Source: Streptomyces abyssalis
GTDB taxonomy: Bacteria > Actinomycetota > Actinomycetes > Streptomycetales > Streptomycetaceae
NCBI RefSeq assembly: GCF_001751365.1
Contig: NZ_LJGT01000038.1
Location: forward strand, 1,341,540-1,405,539
Length of the DNA: 64,000 bases
Reading direction: 5' to 3'
Shown: positions 1-8,881 of the stretch, one piece after another
Numbering within the stretch: position 1 is the first letter of the stretch
How the letters are laid out: each line of letters opens with the position of its first letter
Made by a program: the position numbers and the translations under genes
The notes under the pieces: generated by a model
Databases searched by the model: none
What the model was told of the DNA's origin: nothing
Seen by the model: only the letters and a program-made list of their open reading frames with translations

Positions 1-1
1 G

Positions 2-619
2 GGCCTGGGCTTCAACTACAACGATCACTACCATCCGCTGCTGCTGCGGCAGTTGCCCGAGGGAGCCCGCACGGCGCTGGACGTCGGCTGCGGTACGGGG
101 CGCTTCGCGCGGCTGCTCGCGGAGCGCGGCCTGGACACCGAGGGCGTGGATGCCCATGCGGGAGCCGTCGAGCAGGCGCGAGCGGCAGGCGGCGGCCCCC
201 GGTACCGCCATGCCGATGTGCGGGAGTGGCAACTGCCCGACTCCCACTACGACTTCATCTCGTGCATCGCCAGCCTCCACCACATGCCCTTCGAGACCCT
301 GCTGACGCTGCGGAAGGCTCTCGCCCCGGGCGGTGTCCTGGCGGTGCTGGGCCTCTACGCCGTCAGGTCGGCGGCCGACGCCGTGTGGGCCCTCCCGGGG
401 GTGTCCCTCCTCAAGGCGGACCAGGCGCTCGGCAGGCTGCGCCGCGGCACGTGCGAACCGGGCGCGCAGGTCCCGCTGGTCTGGCCGCCCCCGCTGTCGT
501 ATGCGGCGACCCGTACCGAAGCGGCGCGGCTCCTGCCGGGGTCGACGCTGCGGCGGCTGGTGTTCTGGCGCTATCTGCTGGTCTACCGGGCCGGGCGGGA
601 CCCCGGCGGCAACCGCTAG
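2..619 (+). CDS. class I SAM-dependent methyltransferase (5' end outside window)
   Basis: The frame is open from the first bases of the window, so the true start lies upstream; a TTG at 53 is in frame but lies inside a conserved-looking stretch (NYNDHYHPLLLRQLP). About 205 residues are visible. LDVGCGTGRF at roughly residues 26-35 is the SAM-binding glycine loop, and an aspartate near the end of strand 2 (GVDAHAGA) fits ribose binding. The C-terminal part has no recognisable substrate domain, so the methyl acceptor is unknown. It converges on the next gene, itself a methyltransferase of a different subfamily. Confidence 0.8.
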   Translation, partial: GLGFNYNDHYHPLLLRQLPEGARTALDVGCGTGRFARLLAERGLDTEGVDAHAGAVEQARAAGGGPRYRHADVREWQLPDSHYDFISCIASLHHMPFETLLTLRKALAPGGVLAVLGLYAVRSAADAVWALPGVSLLKADQALGRLRRGTCEPGAQVPLVWPPPLSYAATRTEAARLLPGSTLRRLVFWRYLLVYRAGRDPGGNR

Positions 620-676
620 GGCGGGTCCGCGACGGCTCGTCGGACCGCCCTGCGCGGCAGCAGCCGGGCGGCCCGT

Positions 677-1426
677 TCAGCTCCGTACGGCGATCGTGAT
701 GATCTCCGGGCTGTCGTCCGTCAGGGGCCGGCCGTCCCAGTCGCCGAACTGTTCCGCGGCCGTCAGACCGGCCTCCGACAGGAACGACGACAGCTCGCCC
801 TCGCCGAGGAATCGCAGCGTGCTGACGGAGGACTGCGGGACGTCCCAGCGGGGGCCGGTGAGGGTCTGACGGAAGGTGACGGTGTCTCCCACGGGCGGCT
901 CCGCCTCGTGCCGGGAGCGCAGTACGCCGCCGCGTGGATCGGCCAACTCGACCTCGTTCTCCGGGACCCAGTGCTCCCAGGCCCGGGCCGCGGGATTGCG
1001 CGTCTCGAAGGCGAAGCGTCCGTCCGCCGTGAGCGCGGTGCGGATCGCGGCCAGCGAGGAGCGCAGCTGCTCGTCCTCGACGAAGACCTGAAAGGCGTGG
1101 CCGGTCATCACCACGAGTTCGAACTCGCCCTGCCAGCCGGCGGATCCGGGCTCGCCGAGCACCCACTCGACGTCCGGCCGCCGGCGGCGTGCCTGGCCCA
1201 GCATCGCCTCCGCCGGGTCCAGCCCGCACAGCCGGCCGGTGTGGCCCGACTCCCGCGCCATGTGCAGGAGTTCGCCCGTACCGCAGCCGATGTCGAGCAC
1301 GGTGGACGCGGACATCACGTACGGCAGATAGAAGCCGAAGTCGTCCCGCGCGGCGCGGAGGGGCCCGGCGCAGAGGGTGTCGTACAGCTCGGCCAGCCCG
1401 GGATCGGAGAACAAGCGGTCCACCAT
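677..1426 (-). CDS. class I SAM-dependent methyltransferase
   Basis: A 249-residue cytosolic methyltransferase. LDIGCGTGEL near residues 44-53 is motif I, and CGLDPAEAML supplies the acidic residue after strand 2. The TVTFRQTL and later beta-rich segment resembles the C-terminal half of small Streptomyces methyltransferases with a UbiE/SmtA-like core. The ATG start has only a weak ribosome site (AGG about 8 nt upstream). It is divergent from the caspase-like gene, with 268 nt between. The substrate cannot be inferred. Confidence 0.78.
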   Translation of the reverse strand: MVDRLFSDPGLAELYDTLCAGPLRAARDDFGFYLPYVMSASTVLDIGCGTGELLHMARESGHTGRLCGLDPAEAMLGQARRRRPDVEWVLGEPGSAGWQGEFELVVMTGHAFQVFVEDEQLRSSLAAIRTALTADGRFAFETRNPAARAWEHWVPENEVELADPRGGVLRSRHEAEPPVGDTVTFRQTLTGPRWDVPQSSVSTLRFLGEGELSSFLSEAGLTAAEQFGDWDGRPLTDDSPEIITIAVRS

Positions 1427-1694
1427 CCGGCCTGTCTAGCGGGCGGGGCGCGGGAGCCGCCACTGGGTTTCCGGGTCTCTCTCCAGTACGGGGGCCGGGG
1501 GCCGGGGGCCTGGACCCGGGACCGTACGGCTGCCCGTCCCGCGCCCCTCGCGGCTCGCGTCACCCGTATGGCCCACCAGGTCCCCCGGCCCCCGAACAGG
1601 GCGGTTAGCTTCGACGAGGGGAGGCTCATCCAGCGGGCGGAGCCGCCGTGAGGCGTCGGCCGGCCTCGCTCGCCAGCAGGTAAGGAGACGCTCC

Positions 1695-2549
1695 ATGGCT
1701 CGTGGCATGTCCATCCACATAGGGCTCAACAAGGTGGATCCCAAGAAGTACGGCGGCTGGGACGGCAAGCTCATCGCCTGCGAGAACGACGCCCGGGACA
1801 TGGACCGGCTGGCCAAGGACGCCGGCTTCCGTGACCGTACGACTCTTCTCACGAAGGACGCGACGGTCGCCAACCTCAACACCGAACTCCGCAAGGCCGC
1901 GCGGACGCTGGACGCCGGGGACATCCTGCTCTTCACGTACTCGGGCCACGGCGGTCAGGTGCCGGACATCAACGGTCCCGAGGACGAACCCGACCGCCTC
2001 GACGAGACGATGGTCCTGCACGACAGGGAGTACATCGACGACGAACTCTTCAAGGAATTCGAGGAGTTCGCCGAAGGCGTCCGCATCCTCGCCCTCCTCG
2101 ACTGCTGTCACAGCGGCAGCGGCATCAAGGTCCGGGAGATCCTGACGCCGGAGGCGATGAAGGAGCAGTTCCAGACGACCGAACCCGCCGCAGTCGAGCA
2201 GACCTCCCGGCTGATGCCGCTGGAGAGGCAGGCTGAGGCGTACGAGCGGGACAAGGACTTCTACGACACTGTCCAGCGCGAACTCAACGCCAAGGACAAC
2301 CGCGAACTCGGAGCGACCGCTCTGCTCGTCTCCGCCTGCCAGGACAACCAGCTCGCTGCCGACGGCCTGCGCAACGGCCGCTTCACCGGGACGCTGCTGC
2401 AGGTGTGGAACGAAGGCAAGTTCGGTGGCGGATACCGGGCGTTCCACCGGGAGATCCTCAAGGCGATGCCCGCGGTCCAGAGCCCCAACTTCTTCGTGAC
2501 GGGCCGGAGCAACAAGAGGTTCCTGCGTCAGCGGCCCTTCACGATCTGA
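1695..2549 (+). CDS. caspase family (peptidase C14) protein, orthocaspase-like
   Basis: A 284-residue soluble protein with the caspase/metacaspase p20 fold. The catalytic His is in TYSGHGGQ (H85) and the Cys in LLDCCHSGSG (C138, the Cys before His139). An early GLNKVDP segment and an ENDARDM segment fit the first strand and helix of the fold. There is no signal peptide, membrane segment or extra domain, so this is a stand-alone peptidase core. The start is supported by AAGGAG 7 nt upstream. Bacterial relatives usually cleave after Arg or Lys; that specificity, and any role in cell death or morphogenesis, is inference. It appears monocistronic. Confidence 0.85.
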   Translation: MARGMSIHIGLNKVDPKKYGGWDGKLIACENDARDMDRLAKDAGFRDRTTLLTKDATVANLNTELRKAARTLDAGDILLFTYSGHGGQVPDINGPEDEPDRLDETMVLHDREYIDDELFKEFEEFAEGVRILALLDCCHSGSGIKVREILTPEAMKEQFQTTEPAAVEQTSRLMPLERQAEAYERDKDFYDTVQRELNAKDNRELGATALLVSACQDNQLAADGLRNGRFTGTLLQVWNEGKFGGGYRAFHREILKAMPAVQSPNFFVTGRSNKRFLRQRPFTI

Positions 2550-2600
2550 ACCGCGTGACCCGAACCGCGTGACCCGAACCGCGTGACCCGAACCGCGTGA
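2548..2600. repeat. 14-bp tandem repeat, 3.8 copies
   Basis: The unit GAACCGCGTGACCC is repeated perfectly three times plus 11 bases, beginning inside the stop codon of the caspase-like gene. Because the unit contains TGA it gives repeated stops downstream of the gene. It is probably slippage-generated; no function is apparent. Confidence 0.9.
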
Positions 2601-2850
2601 GCTGGAGCCGGCTGCCTGGCGGTCCGTCGCGGCGACCGACCGAGCCGCCGGGTTGAGGCGGATTCGAGGCTTCTTGTTGAGGCGGACTTGAGAGTCACGT
2701 AGACGCGCTACGGATTTCGTACCCCAAGTGCCCCGACACGCCCCTCAGTTCGTCCACAACGTGAGACGGCACCGTCCTTCACTGGTCCAACCACGGAAGA
2801 ACGCGCCCGAATTGGCGTGGCTGAGACTGATTCATACCGCCGGAATCCTT

Positions 2851-2875
2851 CACGTGACAGAGAAAGTGTCACGTG
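2851..2875. promoter_or_regulatory. perfect inverted repeat upstream of the M23 peptidase gene
   Basis: CACGTGACA and TGTCACGTG are exact reverse complements separated by 7 nt (GAGAAAG). The element ends 88 nt before the M23 peptidase ATG. It could be an operator or an RNA hairpin in the leader. The rest of the 2601-2963 interval shows no gene, and I could not match it to a known riboswitch class. Confidence 0.6.
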
Positions 2876-2963
2876 TTGCCGGAACAGGGTTGTCGCGTAC
2901 ATGGCCTGTTGCTTCTACTGGCGGTCGCACGGAATCCGTCTTCATCCGTGGAAGGAACCCCCC

Positions 2964-3488
2964 ATGAACCGTCCCCCAAGCAGACGTGCCAAGCGCGCCC
3001 TGCTCGCCCTCGCGGCCGCCGGCGGCTGCGTGATCGCGACCGCCGTGGCCGTTCCGGCCGCGAGCGCCGGCACCGCCGACGGTGCGAAGGCCGCCTACCA
3101 GGCGTCCTGCCCCGTCGGAGCCGAGATCAGCCAGGGTTACCACGAAGGCCACGACGGAGTCGACCTTGCCGCCCCGATCGGTACGCCGATCTTCGCCGCA
3201 GGCCCGGGGGAAGTCACCGAGTCCGGCCCTGCTTCCGGTTACGGCCAGTGGGTGCGCATCAAGCACCCGGACGGCTCCGTCACCGAATACGGGCACATGA
3301 ACGAGCGGTTCGTACAGGTCGGCGATACCGTCGAGGGAGGAGCGCGGATCGCCTCCGTCGGCAACGAGGGCCAGTCGACCGGTCCGCACCTGCACTTCGA
3401 GGTCCACATCGACGGGGGCACGGGCGTCGGCGACGACCCGCTGGCCTACATGTCCGAGCGCGGCGTCTCGCTGCCGTGCCAGCCCTGA
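2964..3488 (+). CDS. secreted M23 family metallopeptidase (LytM-type)
   Basis: A 174-residue secreted peptidoglycan endopeptidase. A signal peptide covers about residues 1-35 (RRAKR followed by a hydrophobic stretch, cleavage after ASA). The remainder is a single M23/LytM domain with zinc ligands H63 and D67 (HDGVD) and the HLH motif at 142-144. Cys49 and Cys172 bracket the domain and could form a disulfide. The ATG was chosen because GGAAGGA precedes it and the signal peptide starts there; an in-frame extension upstream to 2817 lacks both. No LysM or SH3b wall-binding module is present. A perfect inverted repeat lies 88 nt upstream. Confidence 0.88.
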   Translation: MNRPPSRRAKRALLALAAAGGCVIATAVAVPAASAGTADGAKAAYQASCPVGAEISQGYHEGHDGVDLAAPIGTPIFAAGPGEVTESGPASGYGQWVRIKHPDGSVTEYGHMNERFVQVGDTVEGGARIASVGNEGQSTGPHLHFEVHIDGGTGVGDDPLAYMSERGVSLPCQP

Positions 3489-3527
3489 CCGGTTGATCCG
3501 CCGGCTCGCCGGCATCCGACCGAATCC

Positions 3528-3569
3528 GGTCGGGGTCCCCGACGGCTCGACGCCATGAGGGCCCCGACC
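3528..3569 (+). terminator. possible terminator after the M23 peptidase gene
   Basis: GGTCGGGG (3528-3535) pairs with CCCCGACC (3562-3569) across a 26-nt loop, 40 nt past the stop. The loop is long, so this is a tentative call. The rest of the 3489-3793 interval holds no gene that I can support. Confidence 0.4.
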
Positions 3570-3793
3570 CCCGAGGACCGACGGCGCGACGGCCCAGGCT
3601 GATGTCCCAACGCCCCCGTGGCAGACGGCACTTCGGACGTCGCGCCGTCGACCGCGAAGGCGTGACGCGCAGGACCCAAGGGCGTATCACGCCAACCCCC
3701 TGGCACCGGCCTTGATCCGGCGCGCCGGCCGGCGCCAGGAGCTCGATCCCCCCACCACGTGCCGGAGCCGGATCCAGAGAGGCAACAGAGCTG

Positions 3794-4879
3794 ATGAACA
3801 CACGGAAGAGAGCCCTGGCGGCGACGCTCGGAGGCGCCCTCGTCGCGGGCCTGGCCGTGGCCGGTCACCAGGCGACGGCCGCCACGCCGGAGGCAGAGCC
3901 GACGATGAACGAGGCCTTCACCGAGGCCGCTTCGGAGTTCGACGTGCCCCGCGACCTCCTCGTCGCCGTGGGCTACGCCGAGACGCACCTGGACGGACAC
4001 AAGGGCGAGCCCAGCCAGGACAACGGCTTCGGCGTCATGCACCTGGTCAGCAACCCCGAGCGCAAGACCCTGGAGCAGGCCGCCGGGATCACCGGCGAGT
4101 CCGAGGCGAACCTGAAGAAGAACGACGCCGCCAACATACGCGGCGGCGCCGCGGTGCTCCGGGCGAAGGCCGACAAGGCCGGCCTGAAGGCGTCCGACCG
4201 CAAGCGCGTCGAGGCCTGGTACCCGGCCGTCGCCGCCTACGGCGGTGCCGGCAGCGCCTCGCTCAAGCGCCTCTACGCCGACGCCGCGTACGACTTCGTC
4301 AGCAATGGCATCCCGGCCAAGGGCACCAAGGTCCGCATGTCCCCGGAGAAGGTCACGCCGGAGCGCGGCAAGCTCGCGAAGGCGCAGGCCCCCGGCGCGG
4401 GCACGAAGAGCGAGGACTACCCGCCGGCGATCTGGAACCCGGCCGACCCGGCCAACTTCAACACCGGCCGTGATGCGGCGATCTCACAGGTCGTCGTCCA
4501 CGTGACCCAGGGTGCGTACGCGGGGACGATCAGCTGGTTCAAGAACCCCGAGGCCGAGGTCAGCGCGCACTACGTGGTGCGTTCCTCCGACGGCGAGATC
4601 ACCCAGATGGTGCGCGACGCCGACACCGCCTGGCACGCCAGGGGCGGCAACGCCTCCGCCATCGGCATCGAGCACGAGGGCTTCGTCGACGACCCGTCCT
4701 GGTTCACCGACGCCATGTACCGCGCCTCGGGTGCCCTGACCAAGCATCTGTGCGACAAGCACGGCATCCCGAAGGACCGTGCGCACATCGTCGGCCACAA
4801 CGAGGTCCCGGGGAACGACCACACGGACCCGGGCCCCCACTGGAACTGGGACACGTACATGGGCTACGTGAACGGCTGA
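3794..4879 (+). CDS. secreted N-acetylmuramoyl-L-alanine amidase (Amidase_2 type) with N-terminal lysozyme-like domain
   Basis: A 361-residue secreted wall hydrolase. The signal peptide spans about residues 1-30. Residues 36-175 form a helical segment (AFTEAASEFDVPRDLLVAVGYAET...) like the lysozyme/transglycosylase fold, including an early Glu in AETH. Residues 225-355 are an Amidase_2/PGRP domain cleaving the MurNAc-L-Ala bond, with predicted zinc ligands H236 (VVVHVTQ), H335 (GHNE) and D345 (HTDPG), matching AmpD-type spacing. The ATG follows an AGAGG-rich stretch. It lies 305 nt after the M23 gene on the same strand; both act on peptidoglycan but probably from separate promoters. Confidence 0.9.
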   Translation: MNTRKRALAATLGGALVAGLAVAGHQATAATPEAEPTMNEAFTEAASEFDVPRDLLVAVGYAETHLDGHKGEPSQDNGFGVMHLVSNPERKTLEQAAGITGESEANLKKNDAANIRGGAAVLRAKADKAGLKASDRKRVEAWYPAVAAYGGAGSASLKRLYADAAYDFVSNGIPAKGTKVRMSPEKVTPERGKLAKAQAPGAGTKSEDYPPAIWNPADPANFNTGRDAAISQVVVHVTQGAYAGTISWFKNPEAEVSAHYVVRSSDGEITQMVRDADTAWHARGGNASAIGIEHEGFVDDPSWFTDAMYRASGALTKHLCDKHGIPKDRAHIVGHNEVPGNDHTDPGPHWNWDTYMGYVNG

Positions 4880-4933
4880 GCGGACAGCTCACACAAGTGG
4901 GGAGCGCTTCGGCGCACGAGTAAGTGATCCGGC

Positions 4934-5007
4934 GGCCCGGCGAAGGGCCGGGCCATCGGGTCGTTCATACGAGGGCCTCCGGGCTCCGGGAGCCGGGCCC
5001 GGAGCCC
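4934..5007. terminator. two hairpin terminators between convergent genes
   Basis: Hairpin 1: GGCCCGGC (4934-4941) and GCCGGGCC (4947-4954), loop GAAGG. Hairpin 2: GGGCTCCGGG (4981-4990) and CCCGGAGCCC (4998-5007), 7-nt loop. They sit between the amidase gene and the convergent YceI gene and can serve both strands. U tracts are absent, as is usual in Streptomyces. Confidence 0.75.
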
Positions 5008-5088
5008 GGGGGTCCTCAGCTCCGTCCGGCGCGGCCGGCCACGTGCCCGCGCGGTGCGCGGAGCCCCGCGTCCGTCCCCGTCCGCCCG

Positions 5089-5919
5089 TCATTCGAGGGC
5101 GGGCAGTTCCTCACCCTGAACCGCCTGCACGTCCAGCTCGATCCTGAGCGTCGTGCCGATCGCGGCGATCCCGGCGGCCACGATCTGGTTGTAGTTCATC
5201 GCGAACTCCTCGCGCTTCAGCTCCGCCGTCGCACGGAAGGCCGCCCTGGTGCCGCCCCACGGGTCGGGCCCGTATCCGAGGTAGGTCAGGCTCAGCGACA
5301 CGTCCCGTACGACTCCGTGCATCGCCAGCCAGCCGTGCACCGTCCAGCGGTCGGTGCCCGCGGGCTCGACGGCGTGGCTGCGGTAGGTGAGCTGCGGGTG
5401 CCGCTCGGCGTTGAGGAAGTCCTCCGAACGCAGGTGCGCGTCGCGTATCCGGTTGCCCGTCTCGATGCTCGCCGCCTGGATCACGGCCTCCACCGACGAC
5501 TTGTGCGGCTCCTCGTCGATCTCGATACGGGCCTCGAAGTCGGTGAAGCGGCCGTGCACGCTGGAGATCCCCAGGTGCTGTGCCGTCGCTCCCACCGTGG
5601 AGTGGACGGGGTCGACGGTCCACGGCCCGGGCGGCGGCAGTTCGTTGCCCCCTTCCCGTACGAGCACGAGCGTCCCCAGGTCGGCCCGTCCCGAGGCGGT
5701 CACCAGAGCGGTGGCGGCGGCGGGCGCATAGCCCAGAGCGGTCGCGATCACCGTGTACGGCCCCGCGGGCAGTGCCTCCTCGCTCTGCGCGATGCCTTCG
5801 TCGTCGGCCTCCACACGGAGCACCTGAACGCCCGTCATGTCGGTCACGGTCAGCACGGCGTGCTGTACCGGCCACCCCTCGTGGGTGTGGATCTGCGCCC
5901 GTACGCCTGCGCCTGCCAT
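5089..5919 (-). CDS. YceI family protein with N-terminal carboxypeptidase-regulatory-like domain
   Basis: A 276-residue protein. Residues 1-90 form an Ig-like carboxypeptidase regulatory domain (AVLTVTDMTG... LPAGPYTVIATALGY). Residues about 98-270 form a YceI beta-barrel (WTVDPVHSTVGATAQH, SVHGRFTDFEARI), a family that binds isoprenoid-type lipids in an internal cavity. No signal peptide is visible, unlike the periplasmic E. coli members, so it is probably cytosolic. The start has GAAGGAG upstream. It lies downstream of the MFS gene, whose tail carries three copies of the same Ig-like domain, so a shared hydrophobic-compound role is likely but inferred. Confidence 0.82.
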   Translation of the reverse strand: MAGAGVRAQIHTHEGWPVQHAVLTVTDMTGVQVLRVEADDEGIAQSEEALPAGPYTVIATALGYAPAAATALVTASGRADLGTLVLVREGGNELPPPGPWTVDPVHSTVGATAQHLGISSVHGRFTDFEARIEIDEEPHKSSVEAVIQAASIETGNRIRDAHLRSEDFLNAERHPQLTYRSHAVEPAGTDRWTVHGWLAMHGVVRDVSLSLTYLGYGPDPWGGTRAAFRATAELKREEFAMNYNQIVAAGIAAIGTTLRIELDVQAVQGEELPALE

Positions 5920-6233
5920 CGTCCGATTCGCTCCTTCTCGTTCGGGCCCGGTACGTGCGGCCCGCCCCGTGACGGGTCCGGCAATCCGGTGCCGGGGCCG
6001 TCCCGCCCGACGTCCCCGGCCCAGTCTTCCTTCCGCATCCGGCGGGCGGGAAGTGCGCTGCGGGATCTTCCGGTTCCGGTCTGCGCACCTCGTCGTCCGG
6101 GTCGCCGGGCAGCCGTCCGGCGTGGCCCGGCGCCCGCCCGCCGTCCGCTTCGGCGGGTGCGCGACGCCGACGGCCCTTCCGGCCCTCCCGGGCCTTGCGT
6201 CCCACCGGGCCGACCGTCCCGCCGCACCGACCG

Positions 6234-6260
6234 CCCTTCCGGGTCCTCCGCCCGGAAGGG
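6234..6260 (-). terminator. hairpin terminator after the MFS exporter gene
   Basis: CCCTTCCGGG (6234-6243) and CCCGGAAGGG (6251-6260) form a perfect 10-bp stem with a 7-nt loop, 12 nt beyond the MFS stop on the reverse strand. The remaining part of the 352-nt interval (5920-6233) is GC-rich with no supportable gene and should contain the YceI promoter. Confidence 0.75.
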
Positions 6261-6271
6261 CCTGCCGGGGC

Positions 6272-8863
6272 CTACTCGTCCGGGTGGTGCAGCTCGATGT
6301 CGTGGGAATCCGGACCGGCGCCCTCGACGTTCAGCGCCGTCGCCACCGGCGGATAGCCGCTGGCGATGATCGAGTAGTCGCCGGCGTCGAGGTCGGTGAA
6401 GCCGTACGCGCCGTCCTCCCCGGTCGTCGCCGTGCCGACCACGTTCCCCGCGGCGTCGACGAGCGTCACCCGGGCGTCCGGCAGCGGACTCGCGTCGACT
6501 CCGGCGCGGATCACGCCCTGCACGCGCGCGCCCGCCGCCAGATCCACCTCGATACGGGTGATGCCCTGCCCCTCGATCTCCACCGGCCGCGCCATGGGCC
6601 GGTAGCCGGGAGCGTTGACCGCGAGCGTGAAGGTGCCGGTGACGAGCTCGTCGAAGGCGAACTCACCGCGCTCACCGGTCCGTCCGGTGGCCAGCACCTC
6701 GCCCCGCTCGTCGGTGACCACGACCATCGCGGAACGCACGGGCTGCCCGTCGCCGGAACTGCGCACGCGGCCGGCGAGACCGCTGGTCGCCGACAGCAGG
6801 ACGTCGTGGCTCAGCGGCTCTTCGCCGACCGTGACCGTCGTCGCCTGCGGCTGGTGGCCGTCGGCGGCGGCGATCAGGACGTAACTCCCCGGCCCGGGGG
6901 TGTCCATGCCGTAGCGGCCGTCCGTACGGGCCACGGAGCGGCCCAGCTGACGTCCGCTCAGCGAGATGAGCGTGACCGCCGCACGGGGCACGCCCCTGCC
7001 CTCCGCGTTGCGCACGGTGCCCAGCACCGAGTGCCGGGAGGCCGCCAGCGGCTCGTTCGGGTCGGGCTCACCGGCGGCCGGCGCCGCGTGCTGACCCATG
7101 TGGCCGCCGTCGCCCGCACCGGTGTAGCCGGGCGGGTAGGCGGTGGGACCGCCGAAGCCGGCGTGACCCGCGGCGCCGTCCGCCCCGTGCGAACCGTCCT
7201 GCCGGAGGTACGCGGCCGCCGCGTCGTCCCCGCCTGCCGCGGTGGTCTGGTCGATGCCGGACGTCGTCCTGAGCGGCACCTCCTTGACGAACAGCACCAA
7301 CAGCAGGCCGAGCAGCGCGACGGGCGCCGCGTAGAGGTAGATGTCGCCGATGCCGTGTCCGTACGCCGATTCGATGACGTCCCGTATCGGCGCGGGCAGC
7401 TTGGCCAGGTCCGGGATGTCGCTGCCGGCACCGCCCGTCGGCCCGCCGTGCTCGACGCCGAGCTTGTCCAGGCCGTCGTTCACGTAGTCGGAGATGCGGT
7501 GGGCGAGTACCGCGCCCAGCACGGAGACACCGACGGCGCCGCCGAGCGAGCGGAAGAAGTTCACGGACGAGCTGGCCGCGCCCAGGTCCGTCGACTCCAC
7601 CTGGTTCTGCGTGGCCAGCACCAGGTTCTGCATCATCATGCCGACGCCCACGCCGACACCGGCCATGAAGACCGCCAGGTGCCAGTACTCGGTGTCGTGC
7701 CGCATCGTGCCCAGCAGGCCGAGCCCCGCGGTCAGCAGAACGCCACCGGAACAGAGCCAGATCTTCCACTTGCCCGTGCGGCTGATGATCAGCCCGGAGA
7801 GCGTGGTGGACAGGAACATCCCGACGATCATGGGGATCGTCATCACACCGGCCATCGTCGGGGACTCGCCGCGCGCCAGCTGGAAGTACTGGCTGAGGTA
7901 GACCGTCGCACCGAACATCGCGATGCCGACGAACATCGAGGCCAGCGACGTCAGCGTGATGGTGCGGTTGCGGAAGAGCCGCAGCGGGATGATTGGCTCG
8001 CTCGCCTTGGCCTCGACGAGGATGAAGAGCAGCGTCAGCAGCAGCGAGCCGCCGACCATCGCATAGCTCTCCCACGACAGCCAGGCGTACTTGTCACCCG
8101 CGAACGTCACCCAGATCAGCAGGAGCGAGGCCGCCGCGGCCACGAGGAAGGCACCCGCCCAGTCGATCTTCACGCGGCGCTTGACCAGCGGAAGGTGCAG
8201 CGTCTGCTGGAGCAGCAGCAGCGCGATGACGGCGAAGGGGATGCCGACGTAGAAGCACCAGCGCCAGCCGAGCCAGCTGGTGTCGGTGATGACGCCGCCG
8301 AGCAGCGGCCCGCTCACCATCGCGACGGCGAAGGAGGCGCCGATGTAGCCGGTGTAACGGCCGCGCTCGCGCGGGGAGATCATCGCCGCGATCACCGTCT
8401 GGGTCAGGGCGGAGATGCCGCCCATGCCTATGCCCTGCACGGCGCGCGACGCGATCAGCATGCCGGTGTTCTGCGCGAGACCGGCGCTGGCCGAGGCGAG
8501 CACGAAGATGACGATGGCCGTCTGTATCAGCACCTTCTTGCTGAACAGGTCGGCCAGCTTGCCCCACAGAGGGGTCGACGCCGTCATCGTCAGAAGCGAG
8601 GCCGCCACGACCCACGTGTACGAACTCTGCCCTCCGCCGAGGTCCGAGACGATCTGGGGCAGGGCGTTGGCGACGATCGTGGAGGACAGGATGGCGACGA
8701 ACATGCCGAGCAGCAGCCCGGACAGCGCCTCCATGATCTGCCGGTGCGTCATGGGTGCGGCGCCGCCCGGCCCGTTGGGCGCGGGCATGTGATTCTGCGA
8801 CGCGTCGCCCGCTCCGCCGCCGGAGCCGGCGCCCTGCACACCGGACGGTGTGGTCGTGGCCAT
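6272..8863 (-). CDS. DHA2-type MFS multidrug exporter with three C-terminal regulatory-like repeats
   Basis: An 863-residue protein, much longer than the usual ~500 for 14-helix exporters. Residues about 38-555 are the transporter: the SGLLLGMFVAILSSTIVANA first helix, PLWGKLADLFSKK (MFS motif A), and 14 hydrophobic segments ending near LVLFVKEVPL. Residues 620-860 contain three Ig-like carboxypeptidase regulatory repeats, each with a pattern like G..V..A.V.L.D..G......T...G.Y....L..G.Y.....GY. A MarR gene lies 18 nt upstream and is probably co-transcribed. The fused repeats should face the cytosol if there are 14 helices, which is unusual for this fold. The substrate is unknown. Confidence 0.88.
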   Translation of the reverse strand: MATTTPSGVQGAGSGGGAGDASQNHMPAPNGPGGAAPMTHRQIMEALSGLLLGMFVAILSSTIVANALPQIVSDLGGGQSSYTWVVAASLLTMTASTPLWGKLADLFSKKVLIQTAIVIFVLASASAGLAQNTGMLIASRAVQGIGMGGISALTQTVIAAMISPRERGRYTGYIGASFAVAMVSGPLLGGVITDTSWLGWRWCFYVGIPFAVIALLLLQQTLHLPLVKRRVKIDWAGAFLVAAAASLLLIWVTFAGDKYAWLSWESYAMVGGSLLLTLLFILVEAKASEPIIPLRLFRNRTITLTSLASMFVGIAMFGATVYLSQYFQLARGESPTMAGVMTIPMIVGMFLSTTLSGLIISRTGKWKIWLCSGGVLLTAGLGLLGTMRHDTEYWHLAVFMAGVGVGVGMMMQNLVLATQNQVESTDLGAASSSVNFFRSLGGAVGVSVLGAVLAHRISDYVNDGLDKLGVEHGGPTGGAGSDIPDLAKLPAPIRDVIESAYGHGIGDIYLYAAPVALLGLLLVLFVKEVPLRTTSGIDQTTAAGGDDAAAAYLRQDGSHGADGAAGHAGFGGPTAYPPGYTGAGDGGHMGQHAAPAAGEPDPNEPLAASRHSVLGTVRNAEGRGVPRAAVTLISLSGRQLGRSVARTDGRYGMDTPGPGSYVLIAAADGHQPQATTVTVGEEPLSHDVLLSATSGLAGRVRSSGDGQPVRSAMVVVTDERGEVLATGRTGERGEFAFDELVTGTFTLAVNAPGYRPMARPVEIEGQGITRIEVDLAAGARVQGVIRAGVDASPLPDARVTLVDAAGNVVGTATTGEDGAYGFTDLDAGDYSIIASGYPPVATALNVEGAGPDSHDIELHHPDE

Positions 8864-8881
8864 TCTTTCCCTAACTCTTCT

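Noticed and set aside
2601..2963. c-di-AMP (ydaO) riboswitch before the M23 peptidase gene
   Set aside because: The conserved ydaO core could not be found by eye; only the inverted repeat is clear.
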